Origin: an uncultured bacterium
GTDB taxonomy: Bacteria; Acidobacteriota; Aminicenantia; Aminicenantales; Saccharicenantaceae
NCBI GenBank assembly: GCA_937920515.1
Contig: CALEUG010000007.1
Coordinates: 109,141-173,140 of the forward strand
Direction: 5' to 3'
Length of the DNA: 64,000 nucleotides
Below are positions 9,312 to 20,032 of the stretch, piece after piece. The notes beneath the pieces were generated by a model. It was given only the letters and a program-made list of their open reading frames with translations. It was not told where the DNA came from and searched no databases. Both the position numbers and the translations under genes were made by a program. Every line of letters starts with the position of its first letter. Positions within the stretch are counted from its first letter, which is position 1.

Positions 9312-11633
9312 TCAGAATGTAGTGCCGACCGCGAAGCGGAAGGCAAAATTGGAATCGTCCACGTAAATTTTCCTGTTATTGTAAGCGAAAATCAGCCGGA
9401 AGGGAACCCTCAGGGCCGGCACAAACACCCTGACTTCCAGCCCGGCCGAGCTGAACATGTTCTTGGGGCTGAATTTCTCAGACTGGAGCAGAGTGTTGCC
9501 CACATCGTAGAAGAGGATGCCGTAAAGCGGTCCGCCCAGCGGCACTATGTACTCGAAGTTAAAAATCAGCGATTTTACCCCGCCGATCAGGATGTTTCTC
9601 TCGTCCCGTGGCCCGACGGTAAAATATTCATAACCGCGGATCGACTGTTCACCGCCCAGGAAGAACCTTTCCCAGTAGGGCACCTCGTGATTGCCGATGG
9701 GCTTTATAAACTGGTACTCGGCGTGAAGACCCAGCACATGGTTGCCCCACAGCGGCTGGTAGCGGGCAAACTCGAACCTGGGGCGGTAGAGATGAACATC
9801 ACCTCCCAGGAAGCTACCCGCATACCTGAAGGCCACGCTGTACATCGTGCCCCGGCTGGGAGTCAGGGGGCTGTCTATGGTGGACTGGTAAAGAACCGGT
9901 TCCAGGGCGCTGACGAAGTATTTCCCGGGATAAAAGTAGGGATTGTAATAATACTGCTGGCCCTGTTCATCCTCGTAACTCGGAACTTCCATGATCTGCT
10001 TCTGGAAGCTGTAGTTGAGGTTGAACCTCAGGTAACGGTAAAGCCTGGTGCCGTAGGTTAGCCTTATCCCCTTGGCAAACTGGTTATAAAGGTAGGGAAT
10101 TGTAATCTTGCGGTCGAAGACGTTAAAGCCGACGGTCATCGGTTTATCGAAGATGTAGGGCTGGCTCATACCGAAGCTGTAATTCTTGACCCTCTTGCCG
10201 TGCTGCAGGGTCAGGTCCAGGGTCTCCCCGGTTCCCAGGAAATTCACGGTGGAGTAGCTGAAGGCCACGAAGGTGCCCTCGTAGCCGCTGTAACCGGCGG
10301 TAAACTGGATGTTGTTCCGCTGCAGTTCCTTGACGTTGAGGTTGACGTCTATCTGGGTGGGATTCTCCGGGTCAGGCTTGATATCCGGTTCTTTTTCCAC
10401 GTCCACCAGTCCCAGCTGCTTGAGCCGCAGCAGACTGTCTTTGAAGACAGCCAGGCTGAAGCGATCGCCCTCGCGCATCAGGAACTCCCGACGCAGCACC
10501 TTGTCCTTGGTGAAGGTGTTGCCCTTGAATTCCAGCTTCCTAAGGAAGGCCACTTCACCTTCCTGGATGTTGAAGGTCACGTTGACCACTTTTTTCCGGG
10601 GGTCAAGGTTTTCCACCGGAATTATCTGGGCGTAGAGAAAGGCAAAGTTGCGGTAACTTTCCCCCATGGACTCGACGGTCTTTTCCCGCTTCTTGGAGCT
10701 GTAGATATCACCGGGCTGCAGTTTGACCAGCGTCTGGAGATACCTGGTGGTAAAGAACTTGTTCCCTTCAATCTTGATTTCGCCGGTTCGATATACATGA
10801 CCCGGGTCCACCGGGATGATGATCCGCATCATTTTCTGCCGGCTGAACAGGGCATTCTTCCTGGTTATTTCTTCAAACCGGGGTTCTCCAACGCTGGCTT
10901 CCATGTAGCCATATTCCTGGAGTTTCTTCTTGACCTCGGTCAGGTTTTCTTCCAGTTTGTTTTTCTTGAAAACGTCCTTGTTGGCAATCCAGTTGAACAG
11001 GCTGTGCTGGCGGTTGTCCTTCATCGCTTCCACCAGGAAACTGTCGGGAATCTTGGTCCGGCCGACAAAGACCACCTCCCCCACCCGCAGCCTGGCTCCT
11101 TCATCTATCCTGAAGACCAGATCCACCTCGTTGTTGGCCCGGGTCACCAGCTCGGCTTCTATCCTGGCCGCCTGCAGGCCCTTGTCTTCCAGGAGCTCTT
11201 TAATCGTCTTCCTGGCCTTCTGCACCCGGTAAGGATTATAGTGAGAATGAGCGGCAATGTACTCATCTTTTTCTTTAAGCTTGTTGACGATATCGCTTTC
11301 TTTAACCTTTTTGCCGGTGCGGAAAACCACATTTTTGATTACAGGGTTTTCCTCGACAAAAATCCGGATGACCTTGCCCCTGGTTCCGTCCTGTTCTTCT
11401 ATCCGGAGGTTAGAGAAAAAGCCGGTCGACCAGAGAACCCTGAAATCCTTCTTCAGGAGGGCTTCGTTGTAAAAATCACCCTCGCGTGAAGAGAGGTAAT
11501 AGACGATGGTTTCCTGAGAGATGCGGTTGTTGCCGATAACCTCGATCTTCTCGATAACCTGCTGGGCAGACAGGGTGGCCGCCGAAAGCACAAGTAATAT
11601 GAATATAACCAGGCTGAGTTTTCTCATTGACAT
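9312..11633 (-). CDS. bamA: Outer-membrane protein assembly factor BamA
   Basis: Signal peptide, POTRA repeats, C-terminal barrel with ERFFLGGEQSIRGYEYFTVGPRD. Confidence 0.95.
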   Translation of the reverse strand: MSMRKLSLVIFILLVLSAATLSAQQVIEKIEVIGNNRISQETIVYYLSSREGDFYNEALLKKDFRVLWSTGFFSNLRIEEQDGTRGKVIRIFVEENPVIKNVVFRTGKKVKESDIVNKLKEKDEYIAAHSHYNPYRVQKARKTIKELLEDKGLQAARIEAELVTRANNEVDLVFRIDEGARLRVGEVVFVGRTKIPDSFLVEAMKDNRQHSLFNWIANKDVFKKNKLEENLTEVKKKLQEYGYMEASVGEPRFEEITRKNALFSRQKMMRIIIPVDPGHVYRTGEIKIEGNKFFTTRYLQTLVKLQPGDIYSSKKREKTVESMGESYRNFAFLYAQIIPVENLDPRKKVVNVTFNIQEGEVAFLRKLEFKGNTFTKDKVLRREFLMREGDRFSLAVFKDSLLRLKQLGLVDVEKEPDIKPDPENPTQIDVNLNVKELQRNNIQFTAGYSGYEGTFVAFSYSTVNFLGTGETLDLTLQHGKRVKNYSFGMSQPYIFDKPMTVGFNVFDRKITIPYLYNQFAKGIRLTYGTRLYRYLRFNLNYSFQKQIMEVPSYEDEQGQQYYYNPYFYPGKYFVSALEPVLYQSTIDSPLTPSRGTMYSVAFRYAGSFLGGDVHLYRPRFEFARYQPLWGNHVLGLHAEYQFIKPIGNHEVPYWERFFLGGEQSIRGYEYFTVGPRDERNILIGGVKSLIFNFEYIVPLGGPLYGILFYDVGNTLLQSEKFSPKNMFSSAGLEVRVFVPALRVPFRLIFAYNNRKIYVDDSNFAFRFAVGTTF

Positions 11634-11717
11634 AACTTTATACCATATTGCCGATCATTTTTCAAAGAATCAGGACCTCTCCGTTCTTTTCTTTCCGCAA
11701 GAGGCCTCATCTATTTA

Positions 11718-12428
11718 TTAACCAGCCGGGCCCTCTAAAAGTTTCATCCGGCCGGCTTCCAGAAGATAAGCCCTGTGACAGAAACGGGCTATTCTCTCGT
11801 TATGGGTAACGATTATCGAGGACAGACCTTTCCTCCGGTGCAGCTCGGTTATCAACTGCAGGATTCTTTCCCCTGTTTTCCAGTCCAGGTTGCCGGTGGG
11901 CTCATCGGCCAGTAACAGTTCGGGCCCGGCCACCAGGGCTCTGGCCACCGCCACCCTTTGCTGTTCTCCCCCAGAAAGCTGGGCCGGGCGGGCGCCAGCC
12001 CTGGCACTCATACCTACTTCTTCCAGGGCCCGGGCTGCCTTCTCCATGGCTTCTTCCCGGTTTCTGCCGGCAATCAGCAGCGGAATGGCCACGTTTTCCA
12101 GAGCAGAAAACTCGGGAAGAAGATGGTAGAATTGAAAGACAAATCCTATATACCTGTTCCTGAGCAGGGCAATCTCGGCCGGAGTTTTTTCCCAGAGGTC
12201 GTGGCCCTGGAAAAAGACCTTCCCCTCAGTTGGCCGGTCCAGGCCGCCGATGATGTTAAGAAAGGTGGTTTTGCCCACGCCGGAGACTCCCATGACCGCC
12301 ACCAGTTCCCCTGCCCGCAGCTCGAAGTCAATACCCTCAAAAACACGCAGCCACTCTTTTCCGGGCAGCGGGTAGGACTTGCCCAGCTTTTCCGTCCTGA
12401 TGATGACCCGGTTGTTTTCCGTTACCAT
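11718..12428 (-). CDS. lolD: ABC transporter ATP-binding protein, LolD-like
   Basis: Walker A GVSGVGKTTFL, signature LSGGEQQRVAVARAL, Walker B LLLADEPTGNLD; adjacent to the LolC/E permease. Confidence 0.88.
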   Translation of the reverse strand: MVTENNRVIIRTEKLGKSYPLPGKEWLRVFEGIDFELRAGELVAVMGVSGVGKTTFLNIIGGLDRPTEGKVFFQGHDLWEKTPAEIALLRNRYIGFVFQFYHLLPEFSALENVAIPLLIAGRNREEAMEKAARALEEVGMSARAGARPAQLSGGEQQRVAVARALVAGPELLLADEPTGNLDWKTGERILQLITELHRRKGLSSIIVTHNERIARFCHRAYLLEAGRMKLLEGPAG

Positions 12429-12461
12429 AATTCTTCTCTATGCCGTAATCTATTAATAAAT

Positions 12462-13679
12462 CTATTCATATTTCAGAGCCTGAACCGGGTCAATCCTGGC
12501 CGCCCGCCGCGACGGGAAGATGGTGGAGACAAAAGTAATGGTTAGAGTAACCAGGACGATCAGCGCCAGGTCCAGCGGCCTGGCGTGAAAGGGAACATAG
12601 GAAATCTGGTAGATATCCACCGGCACCTTGATCAGCTTGAAGACGTTGGCCAGCCAGCACCAGGCCAGTCCCAGAATCAAGCCCAGGCCGGTGCCCACCA
12701 CCCCTATGATGGCTCCCTGCAGGAAAAAAATCTTCCTGATACTGGCCGGGGTGGCTCCCATAGCCATCAGCACTCCGATATCCCTGGTCTTTTCCATGAC
12801 CATAAGCACCAGGCTGGCTATGATGTTTAGAGCGGCCACAACCACTATCAGGGTTATGGTCAGGAAGAGCAGAGTTTTTTCCAGCTTCAGGGCTGAAAAC
12901 AGGGATCGATTCAGTTCCATCCAGGTGGTCACGTAAATCCCGGAAAAGCTCACCCTGTATATTTTTTCGGCTACCATCTCTGCCTGGAAAATATTCTTTA
13001 TCCTGACCTGAAGGTAGGAAACTCTTTCCGGCAGGTTATAAAGTTTCTGGGCCAGGTCAAGGGAAATCAGGGCCGTTGAGGAATCAAACTCGTAAAGCCC
13101 GGAATCAAAAAGTCCGCTCACCCGGAAGGTTCTGGTCCTGGGCAGGATGCCAACCGGCGTTAGCCGGCCGGAAGGAATGAGCACGCTCACCCGGTCGCCC
13201 GGACCGACACCCAGGGCGGCGGCCAGGTCCTTTCCCAGAATTATTTCTTCTTCGCTTCCGGCCTCCGGCAACTGGCCGGCCATCAGCCTGCTCAACCAGC
13301 CGGCTACTTTCACTTCCTCCTCAAAATTCAGACCCTTGAGCATAGCCCCTGAATTCCGGGCCGGACCCATAATCAGCACGGTGTTATAAATTACCGGGGT
13401 GACCACCTGGACTCCTGGAATTTTCTGTATCTCCTCCGCCAGGGCCCGATAATCTTTTAAGCCCTGTCCCGAAAGGTCGGAGACCATCAGGTGGGAAGTG
13501 GCTCCGAGAATCTTACCCTGGACATCCTCCTGGAACCCGGTAATCAGGGCCAGGGCGATGACCAGGGCCATTACCCCGATGGTCACTCCAAGGATGGAAA
13601 CCGAGGTGATGACGGAAATAAAGGCCTGCTTCCTTCTGGCGGTCAGGTATCTGCGGGCCAGGAATAATTCAAAGCTCAT
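12462..13679 (-). CDS. Lipoprotein-releasing ABC permease, LolC/LolE family
   Basis: FELFLARRYLTARRKQAFISVITSVSILGVTIGVMALVIALALITGFQ; C-terminal FtsX-type TM region. Confidence 0.9.
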   Translation of the reverse strand: MSFELFLARRYLTARRKQAFISVITSVSILGVTIGVMALVIALALITGFQEDVQGKILGATSHLMVSDLSGQGLKDYRALAEEIQKIPGVQVVTPVIYNTVLIMGPARNSGAMLKGLNFEEEVKVAGWLSRLMAGQLPEAGSEEEIILGKDLAAALGVGPGDRVSVLIPSGRLTPVGILPRTRTFRVSGLFDSGLYEFDSSTALISLDLAQKLYNLPERVSYLQVRIKNIFQAEMVAEKIYRVSFSGIYVTTWMELNRSLFSALKLEKTLLFLTITLIVVVAALNIIASLVLMVMEKTRDIGVLMAMGATPASIRKIFFLQGAIIGVVGTGLGLILGLAWCWLANVFKLIKVPVDIYQISYVPFHARPLDLALIVLVTLTITFVSTIFPSRRAARIDPVQALKYE

Positions 13680-13704
13680 GCCGGTCTCACCTGAAGTCCT
13701 TGTC

Positions 13705-15225
13705 TTACCGCGGTTTCAGGAGCGGGAACAGGATAACCTCCCGGATGGATTTTTTGTTGGCCAGGATCATGGTCAGCCGGTCTATACCGATACCCTCTCC
13801 TCCGGTGGGCGGAAGTCCGTACTCCAGGGCTTCGACGTAATCCAGGTCAACCAGGTGCGACTCCTCGTCGCCGGTCTGCCTCAGGGCTGCCTGCTCTTCA
13901 AAGCGCTGGCGCTGTTCAAAGGGGTCGGTCAGCTCGGAGAAGGCATTGGCGATCTCCATGCCGGCAATGATCAGCTCGAAGCGGCTGGCTTCTTCCGGGT
14001 TATCCGGGTCGGCCTTGGCCAGAGGGGAAATTTCCCGGGGCGGATTGATGATGAAAGTCGGCTGGACTATCTTTTCCTTGACCAGCTTGTCAAAAATAAC
14101 ATCCAGGGCCTTAGCGTAGCTGATTGGCTTCCGGTCAGGAGTCAACGTGGCCGCAAACTTCACCAGCTCCTTCGGGTCATCAAACCTGGCTGGAGCCAGA
14201 CCGCTGTACTGCCGGACCGCTTCCTGAAACTTGAGCCTTTTCCAGGGCCGCTTGAAGGAAATCGTCTCCTTCCCGTAGGGAAATTCTTCTTTTCCGTGAA
14301 TTTCCCGGGCCAGGTAGACGAAGAGCTCTTCGGTCAGGTCCATCAACTGGTTGTAGTCGAGGTAGGCCTGGTAGAATTCCAGCATGGTGAACTCGGGGTT
14401 GTGCTGGGAGTCGACACCCTCGTTCCTGAAATTGCGATTTATCTCGTAGACCTTCTCCAGGCCGCCGACCACCAGGCGCTTCAGGTAGAGTTCCGGCGCG
14501 ATTCTCAGGTAAAGGTCAATTCCCAGAGCGTTATGGAAGGTCTTGAAAGGCCTGGCCAGGGCTCCGCCGGGAATAACCTGCATCATCGGGGTCTCCACTT
14601 CCAGGAAACCACGATCCTCAAAAAATTTTCGCAGGCTGCTGACAATCCGGCTCCTGATGATGAAGGTTTCGCTGGAGTCCGGGTTCATAATCAGGTCCAG
14701 GTAGCGTTTGCGGTAGCGAAGCTCCACATCCTGCAGGCCGTGCCATTTTTCCGGCAGGGGGTGGAAAGACTTGGCCAGAAAAGCAAAGTGCTCGGCCAGC
14801 ACGGTCAGTTCGCCAGTCCTGGTACGGAACAATCGTCCCTCGACCAGTATCACGTCGCCGATGTCAAACAGGTCAAAAAGCTCATAGTTTTCCGGCCCGA
14901 CCCGGTCTTCCCTCAGGTAAACCTGCAGCCGGCTGCGGCAATCGGCAATATGAAAGAAAGTGGCCCGGCCCATCTTACGAATGGTCATAATCCGCCCCGG
15001 AACCTTTACCCGGTATTGTTTTTCTTCCAGTTCTTCCTGGCTTAGAGGAGAAAAATCCCTGACCGCTTCGAAAACAGAGTGGCTGACCTCGGCCCGGTGG
15101 GGAAAGACTTCCAGTCCCTTTTCCTGGAGTTTCCGCCACTTCTCCAGGCGGATGAGTTCCTGGTCGCTGAGTTCTTGCTGGACCAGCTTCAGCTCGCGGT
15201 CCTTTTTGCCTTGTTGTTCACTCAT
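13705..15225 (-). CDS. lysS: Lysyl-tRNA synthetase, class II
   Basis: Class II motifs: RYRKRYLDLIMN, FLEVETPMMQVIPGGALARPFKTFHNALGIDLYLRIAPELYLKRL, GEGIGIDRLTMILAN. Confidence 0.97.
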   Translation of the reverse strand: MSEQQGKKDRELKLVQQELSDQELIRLEKWRKLQEKGLEVFPHRAEVSHSVFEAVRDFSPLSQEELEEKQYRVKVPGRIMTIRKMGRATFFHIADCRSRLQVYLREDRVGPENYELFDLFDIGDVILVEGRLFRTRTGELTVLAEHFAFLAKSFHPLPEKWHGLQDVELRYRKRYLDLIMNPDSSETFIIRSRIVSSLRKFFEDRGFLEVETPMMQVIPGGALARPFKTFHNALGIDLYLRIAPELYLKRLVVGGLEKVYEINRNFRNEGVDSQHNPEFTMLEFYQAYLDYNQLMDLTEELFVYLAREIHGKEEFPYGKETISFKRPWKRLKFQEAVRQYSGLAPARFDDPKELVKFAATLTPDRKPISYAKALDVIFDKLVKEKIVQPTFIINPPREISPLAKADPDNPEEASRFELIIAGMEIANAFSELTDPFEQRQRFEEQAALRQTGDEESHLVDLDYVEALEYGLPPTGGEGIGIDRLTMILANKKSIREVILFPLLKPR

Positions 15226-15260
15226 GTTTCACCTCTTGAAATCGTGCAGGTTGAACTGCT

Positions 15261-15689
15261 TCAGTTCTTGTCCGGACCGGAAGTGCCCTGGAGCTGGCGG
15301 TGCACCCCGTCCAGAATGCCGTTGACAAAATTGGCCGCTTCCTGCCCGGAATATTTCTTGGCTATCTCGATGGCTTCGTCCATGATTATCGACGGGGCCA
15401 GGTTCTTTTCAAAAAGCATCTCAAAAACAGCCAGCCTCAGGATGTTTCGGTCGACGGTGGCCATCCTTTCCAGACGCCAGTTCCTGGAAGCCTGCTGGAT
15501 AGTTCGGTCCACCTCGGGCTGGTGTTCACGGATCCCCCTGACCAGCCACTCGCAGTATTCGCGGGTTTCGGCCGGAACCGCCCGCCGGGACCAGTAATCC
15601 TTAAGGACCAGCGGCAGCTCGTCGCCGGTAAACTCCAGCTGGAAAAGAATCTGTAAAGCACACTCCCTGGCTTTTCTTCTTTTTCCCAT
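15261..15689 (-). CDS. nusB: Transcription antitermination protein NusB
   Basis: KRRKARECALQILFQLEFTGD...NILRLAVFEMLFEKNLAPSIIMDEAIEIAKKYSGQEAANFVNGILD. Confidence 0.94.
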   Translation of the reverse strand: MGKRRKARECALQILFQLEFTGDELPLVLKDYWSRRAVPAETREYCEWLVRGIREHQPEVDRTIQQASRNWRLERMATVDRNILRLAVFEMLFEKNLAPSIIMDEAIEIAKKYSGQEAANFVNGILDGVHRQLQGTSGPDKN

Positions 15690-15711
15690 GAGCAGAGGTC
15701 TCTTCCTGGCC

Positions 15712-16182
15712 TTACCTGAGTTTGGAATCCTGGAGCAGGTTCAACATTTCCACCAGGGCCATGGCTGCATTGTAACCCTTGTTGCCGGCCTTGGTTCCTG
15801 CCCTTTCTATGCCCTGTTCCAGAGTTTCAACCGTCAGGATGCCGTAGGCCACGGGCAGGCCTTCTTCCACTGCCACCTGAGCCAGTCCCTTGGTGACCTC
15901 GGCACTGAGAAAATCAAAATGAGGGGTTTCGCCCCGGATCAGAACACCCAGACAGAGAATCCCATCGACCTGTTTTTTTCGGGCCAGCAACCTGGCCATC
16001 AGCGGAATTTCAAAAGCGCCGGGGACCTTGTAGACGGAAAGGTTAGCCTCTTCAGCCCCCAGCTTTTTCAGAGCCTCCAGTGCTCCCTCCAGCAGGTGGC
16101 CTGAGATAAACTGGTTGAAGCGGCTGAGGACAATGCCGATCCTGTATCCTTTCGCCTGCAGCTTGCCTTCATAAACTTTCAT
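15712..16182 (-). CDS. ribH: 6,7-dimethyl-8-ribityllumazine synthase
   Basis: RIGIVLSRFNQFISGHLLEGALEAL...VPGAFEIPLMARLLARKKQVDGILCLGVLIRGETPHFDFLSAEVTKGL. Confidence 0.95.
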   Translation of the reverse strand: MKVYEGKLQAKGYRIGIVLSRFNQFISGHLLEGALEALKKLGAEEANLSVYKVPGAFEIPLMARLLARKKQVDGILCLGVLIRGETPHFDFLSAEVTKGLAQVAVEEGLPVAYGILTVETLEQGIERAGTKAGNKGYNAAMALVEMLNLLQDSKLR

Positions 16183-16200
16183 CTCTTTCTCCTTTGGCCG

Positions 16201-17325
16201 TCAGATCGGTTTTTTTTCATATATCCTGTATTTTTTGTATATTCTACCACCTATGGAAGTGGTAAATCTATTGATGGCTTCATTGTCTTCGAGCTGCCAG
16301 GATGTTTCAGCCCACTGATATCCTCTGGCCCTGGCCCTTCTCTCCAGCTCATCATACAGCAGGTAGGCCAGCCCGGTGTGCTGGAACCGGGGCAGGACAC
16401 CGAAGACCACCGCCCTCATCCCCTTAATTTTTTTCCGGTTGAACAGCAGCTGGAAAACTCCAAAAGGCAGCAGCCGGCCGTTGAGGTTCTTGATTATTTC
16501 GTTATAGTTTGGCAGGCCGAAGGCAAAGCCCACTTCTTTTCCCTCATGCAGGGCAAAAATGACCAGCTCCGGGTCGGCAAAATCTTTGAGCCTACGGGCC
16601 ATGAAGTCCATTTCCTTTTCGGTCCAGGGGACAAAGCCCCAGTTTCTGGACCAGGCCTGGTTATAGATACAGGCAATTTTTCTGGTTTCTTCGTATATGT
16701 TTTTCATGTTAACCGTGCGCATGGCAAAAGAGGTAATGCTTCTGACCTTCTGGATTACGGCCTGGACCTTTTCCATGGTCTGGTGGTCCCGGGTCATGAG
16801 AAAAGCATAAAGGTCCCTGGCCTTGGTCAGCCCGGCCTTCTCCATCAATTCAATATAATAAGGGGGATTGTAAGGCATCATGACCACCGGCGGCCGGTCG
16901 AAACCTTCCAGCAGAAAAGCGCATTCGTCGTTCATGGAAAGGTTCATCGGACCGCGGAGAATTTCCATACCGCGTTCTTTGCCCCACAGGGCAACTGTAT
17001 CCAGGAGGGCCACGGCCACCTCCAGGTCATTCAGGCTTTCATACAGCCCGAAGAAGACCACCTTTTCCCGGTGGTATTCATTATGGCGGTGGTCGATGAT
17101 TGAGGCCACCCGGCCGACCACCCGCCCCTCTTTCCTGGCCAGGAACAGCTCCATTTCAGCGTGCTCGAAGAAGGGATTTTTCCTGGGGTCAAGCTTGGCC
17201 CTCAACTCGTACAGAAGCGGAGGAACCCAGTTGGGATTGTCCCTGTATATTTCCCAGGGGAACCTGAGAAACACTTCCCTGTCCTTCCTGTTACTTACCT
17301 TCATTATTTCAACTTTTTTGCTCAT
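16201..17325 (-). CDS. GNAT-superfamily acyltransferase-like protein (~374 aa)
   Basis: FLRFPWEIYRDNPNWVPPLLYELRAKLDPRKNPFFEHAEMELFLARKEGRVVGRVASIID; C-terminal GVLPRFQHTGLAYLLYDELERRARARGYQWAETSW. Confidence 0.8.
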   Translation of the reverse strand: MSKKVEIMKVSNRKDREVFLRFPWEIYRDNPNWVPPLLYELRAKLDPRKNPFFEHAEMELFLARKEGRVVGRVASIIDHRHNEYHREKVVFFGLYESLNDLEVAVALLDTVALWGKERGMEILRGPMNLSMNDECAFLLEGFDRPPVVMMPYNPPYYIELMEKAGLTKARDLYAFLMTRDHQTMEKVQAVIQKVRSITSFAMRTVNMKNIYEETRKIACIYNQAWSRNWGFVPWTEKEMDFMARRLKDFADPELVIFALHEGKEVGFAFGLPNYNEIIKNLNGRLLPFGVFQLLFNRKKIKGMRAVVFGVLPRFQHTGLAYLLYDELERRARARGYQWAETSWQLEDNEAINRFTTSIGGRIYKKYRIYEKKPI

Positions 17326-17452
17326 TTCTGGTGCCCCTGGTCTGGCTTTTTCAGATTTTACCAGAACTCGCCTTTTTTTTCAGCAACAACCTGCGGAATC
17401 AAGTGGTTGAATTGTCGGTCGGCTTAGTGATAAAAGATAAGCAGGAGTCACC

Positions 17453-19927
17453 ATGAAACCTGCCGGCAATTTTTTAGAACTTAAACCCGAGCAACTCTAC
17501 TGGCACTGTCCGCCGGAGGCCATCGACTATGATAGCACGGCTGACTGCCCAGCCTGCGAGGATATTATCGGACAGGACCAGGCCCTGGAATCGCTGAAGA
17601 CCGGACTGGAAATCAAGAGCCGGGGTTACAACATCTTTATCACCGGCATGGTCGGCACCGGCCGGACCACCACCATAAAGCAATTCCTGGAAAAAATCAG
17701 GTCGACTGGCGAAACACCTGACGACCTGCTGTACGTCAACAATTTCAGCAAGACCGACGAACCGGTGTTGCTCAGCCTGCCGGCCGGGCAGGGCCGGGTG
17801 CTGGGCGAGGCCATGGAAAAACTCATTGCCATGCTAAGGACCAACATCCCCGAGCTCCTTAAAAGCCAGTACTTTCAGGAAAAAAAGCAGGCCATCCTGG
17901 AAGCCCAGCAGCGGAAGCAGAGAGAAATCCTGCAGAAGTTCGACGACCTGGTGGCGGCCGAGGGCTTTACCGTCATCCAGGTGCCGGTGGGTATTTTCAC
18001 CAGGCCCGAACTGATTCCCGTGGTTGAGGGACAGCCCACCCCATTCAGCAAGCTGGAAGCCCTGGTCCGGGAAGAAAAAATGACCAGGCAGCAGCTGGAC
18101 GAGCTCAAGAAGAAATATGAACAGCTGACCGAACAGCTGGAAAAACTGATTGCCGTCCTCAAGGAAATTGATGAAGAAACCCAGGGCCGGCTGAAAAGCC
18201 TGGAGGTTGAAGCCTGCACCCCGCTCATCCAGGGCAGCCTGAATGACCTGAGGCAAAAGCTACCCTTTCCGGCCGTCCAGAAGTACCTGGACGAAGTAGA
18301 AAAAAACCTGACCATCGACCTGGACCTGTTCAAGGCTTCTCCTAAAGAGGAGCCGGAAAAAGAAACCGGTCTTGATCCCTATCTTCCCTACCGGGTTAAC
18401 CTGCTGGTTGATAACTCGGAAACCAGAGGCGCCCCGGTGGTGATGGAAATCTCGCCAAATTATCCCAACCTTTTCGGGACCATCGAATATTCTTACAGCC
18501 GCTTCGGCGTGGCCCAGACAGATTTCACCAAGATCAAGGCCGGCTCCTTCCTCAAGGCCAACGGCGGTTACCTGGTGCTGAACGCCCTGGACGTGCTGAC
18601 CGAGCCCGGGGTCTGGCCAACGCTTCTCCGGACCCTGCGCTACCAGACCTTCGAAATCCAGAACCCGATTTCGATTTTTGCCGTCTCCACCGCCAGGCTG
18701 AAACCGGAACCCATCAGGTGCCGGGTCAAGGTGATTATGATCGGCGATGATTACCTCTACAACCTGCTGTACTTCTACGACGAGGATTTCAAAAAGATAT
18801 TCAAGGTCAAGGTCGAGTTCGATTCCGAAATGGAAAAGAACAGGAAGACCATCAACGATTATGTCCGGTTTATCAAGAAAATCTGCGACGAGGACAACCT
18901 GCGACATGTGGACCGGGAAGGAATCGCCGCCATCGTGGAATTCGGGGTCAGACTGGCCGGGCGGCAGAAAAAGCTGTCCACTCGTTTTCACCTGGTGGCC
19001 GACATCGTTAGAGAAGCCGACTACTGGGCCGGGCAGGCCGGGAAAAAAGTCATCTCCAGGGAAGACGTCAAAAGGGCCATCCGGGAAAAAGCAGAGCGGG
19101 TCAATCTGGTGGAGAGAAAAATCCAGGAAATGATAGAAGAGGGAACAATACTGATCGACACCGAGGGCCGGGTGGTCGGCCAGGTTAACGGTCTGGCCGT
19201 CTATGACACGGGAGAGCTGACCTTCGGCAAGCCGACCAGGATAACGGCCCGGACTTCCACCGGCCGGGCCGGGGTCATCAACATTGAGCGAGAAGCAGAC
19301 CTCAGCGGGAGAACCCACAACAAGGGGGTGTTGATTCTGAGCGGTTACCTGCGCGGAAAATACGCCCAGGATAAACCTTTCGCCCTGTCGGCCAGCATTG
19401 CCTTTGAACAATCTTACTCCGGCATTGATGGCGACAGCGCCTCGGCCGCCGAAGTCTACGCCATCCTGTCAAGCCTGTCCGGGCTACCCCTGCGCCAGGA
19501 CCTGGCCGTCACCGGTTCCATAAACCAGCGGGGAGAAATACAGCCCATAGGCGGGGTTAACGAAAAAATCGAAGGCTTTTTCCTGGTATGCAAAGCGCGC
19601 GGCCTGACCGGAACCCAGGGAGTCATCATCCCCCACCAGAATGTAAAGAACCTGATGCTCAAAGAAGAAGTGGTCCGGGCTGTGGCCGAGGGCAAGTTTC
19701 ATATCTACCCTATAAAGACTGTGGACGAAGGGATGGAAATCCTGACCGGAGTCAAAGCCGGCGAACGGCTGGAAAACGGGACCTACGAAGAGGAAACCAT
19801 CAACAGCCTGGTTGATGCCGGCATCTGGCATCTGGGAATGGCCCGGGAAAAATTTGAAGATGAGCTCCTCTGGAAGCATATCGAAAAGGAAGAGGGCGAA
19901 GCAGGAGAAGAACCGGAAGAGGCTTGA
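17453..19927 (+). CDS. ATP-dependent Lon-type (S16) protease, LonB-like AAA protein
   Basis: P-loop TGMVGTGRTTT; C-terminal S16 domain YSGIDGDSASAAEVYAILSSLSGLPLRQDLAVTGSINQRGEIQPIGGVNEKIEGF. Confidence 0.92.
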   Translation: MKPAGNFLELKPEQLYWHCPPEAIDYDSTADCPACEDIIGQDQALESLKTGLEIKSRGYNIFITGMVGTGRTTTIKQFLEKIRSTGETPDDLLYVNNFSKTDEPVLLSLPAGQGRVLGEAMEKLIAMLRTNIPELLKSQYFQEKKQAILEAQQRKQREILQKFDDLVAAEGFTVIQVPVGIFTRPELIPVVEGQPTPFSKLEALVREEKMTRQQLDELKKKYEQLTEQLEKLIAVLKEIDEETQGRLKSLEVEACTPLIQGSLNDLRQKLPFPAVQKYLDEVEKNLTIDLDLFKASPKEEPEKETGLDPYLPYRVNLLVDNSETRGAPVVMEISPNYPNLFGTIEYSYSRFGVAQTDFTKIKAGSFLKANGGYLVLNALDVLTEPGVWPTLLRTLRYQTFEIQNPISIFAVSTARLKPEPIRCRVKVIMIGDDYLYNLLYFYDEDFKKIFKVKVEFDSEMEKNRKTINDYVRFIKKICDEDNLRHVDREGIAAIVEFGVRLAGRQKKLSTRFHLVADIVREADYWAGQAGKKVISREDVKRAIREKAERVNLVERKIQEMIEEGTILIDTEGRVVGQVNGLAVYDTGELTFGKPTRITARTSTGRAGVINIEREADLSGRTHNKGVLILSGYLRGKYAQDKPFALSASIAFEQSYSGIDGDSASAAEVYAILSSLSGLPLRQDLAVTGSINQRGEIQPIGGVNEKIEGFFLVCKARGLTGTQGVIIPHQNVKNLMLKEEVVRAVAEGKFHIYPIKTVDEGMEILTGVKAGERLENGTYEEETINSLVDAGIWHLGMAREKFEDELLWKHIEKEEGEAGEEPEEA

Positions 19928-20032
19928 ACCGGCCGATTAATTTCCGATTGTTCTTAGTAAAATCCAGGTCACATCGGTGGAGGTAAAGGTAAAACTCAGG
20001 GTAATATATGACAATCAGGCCCGGGTTGAGGT

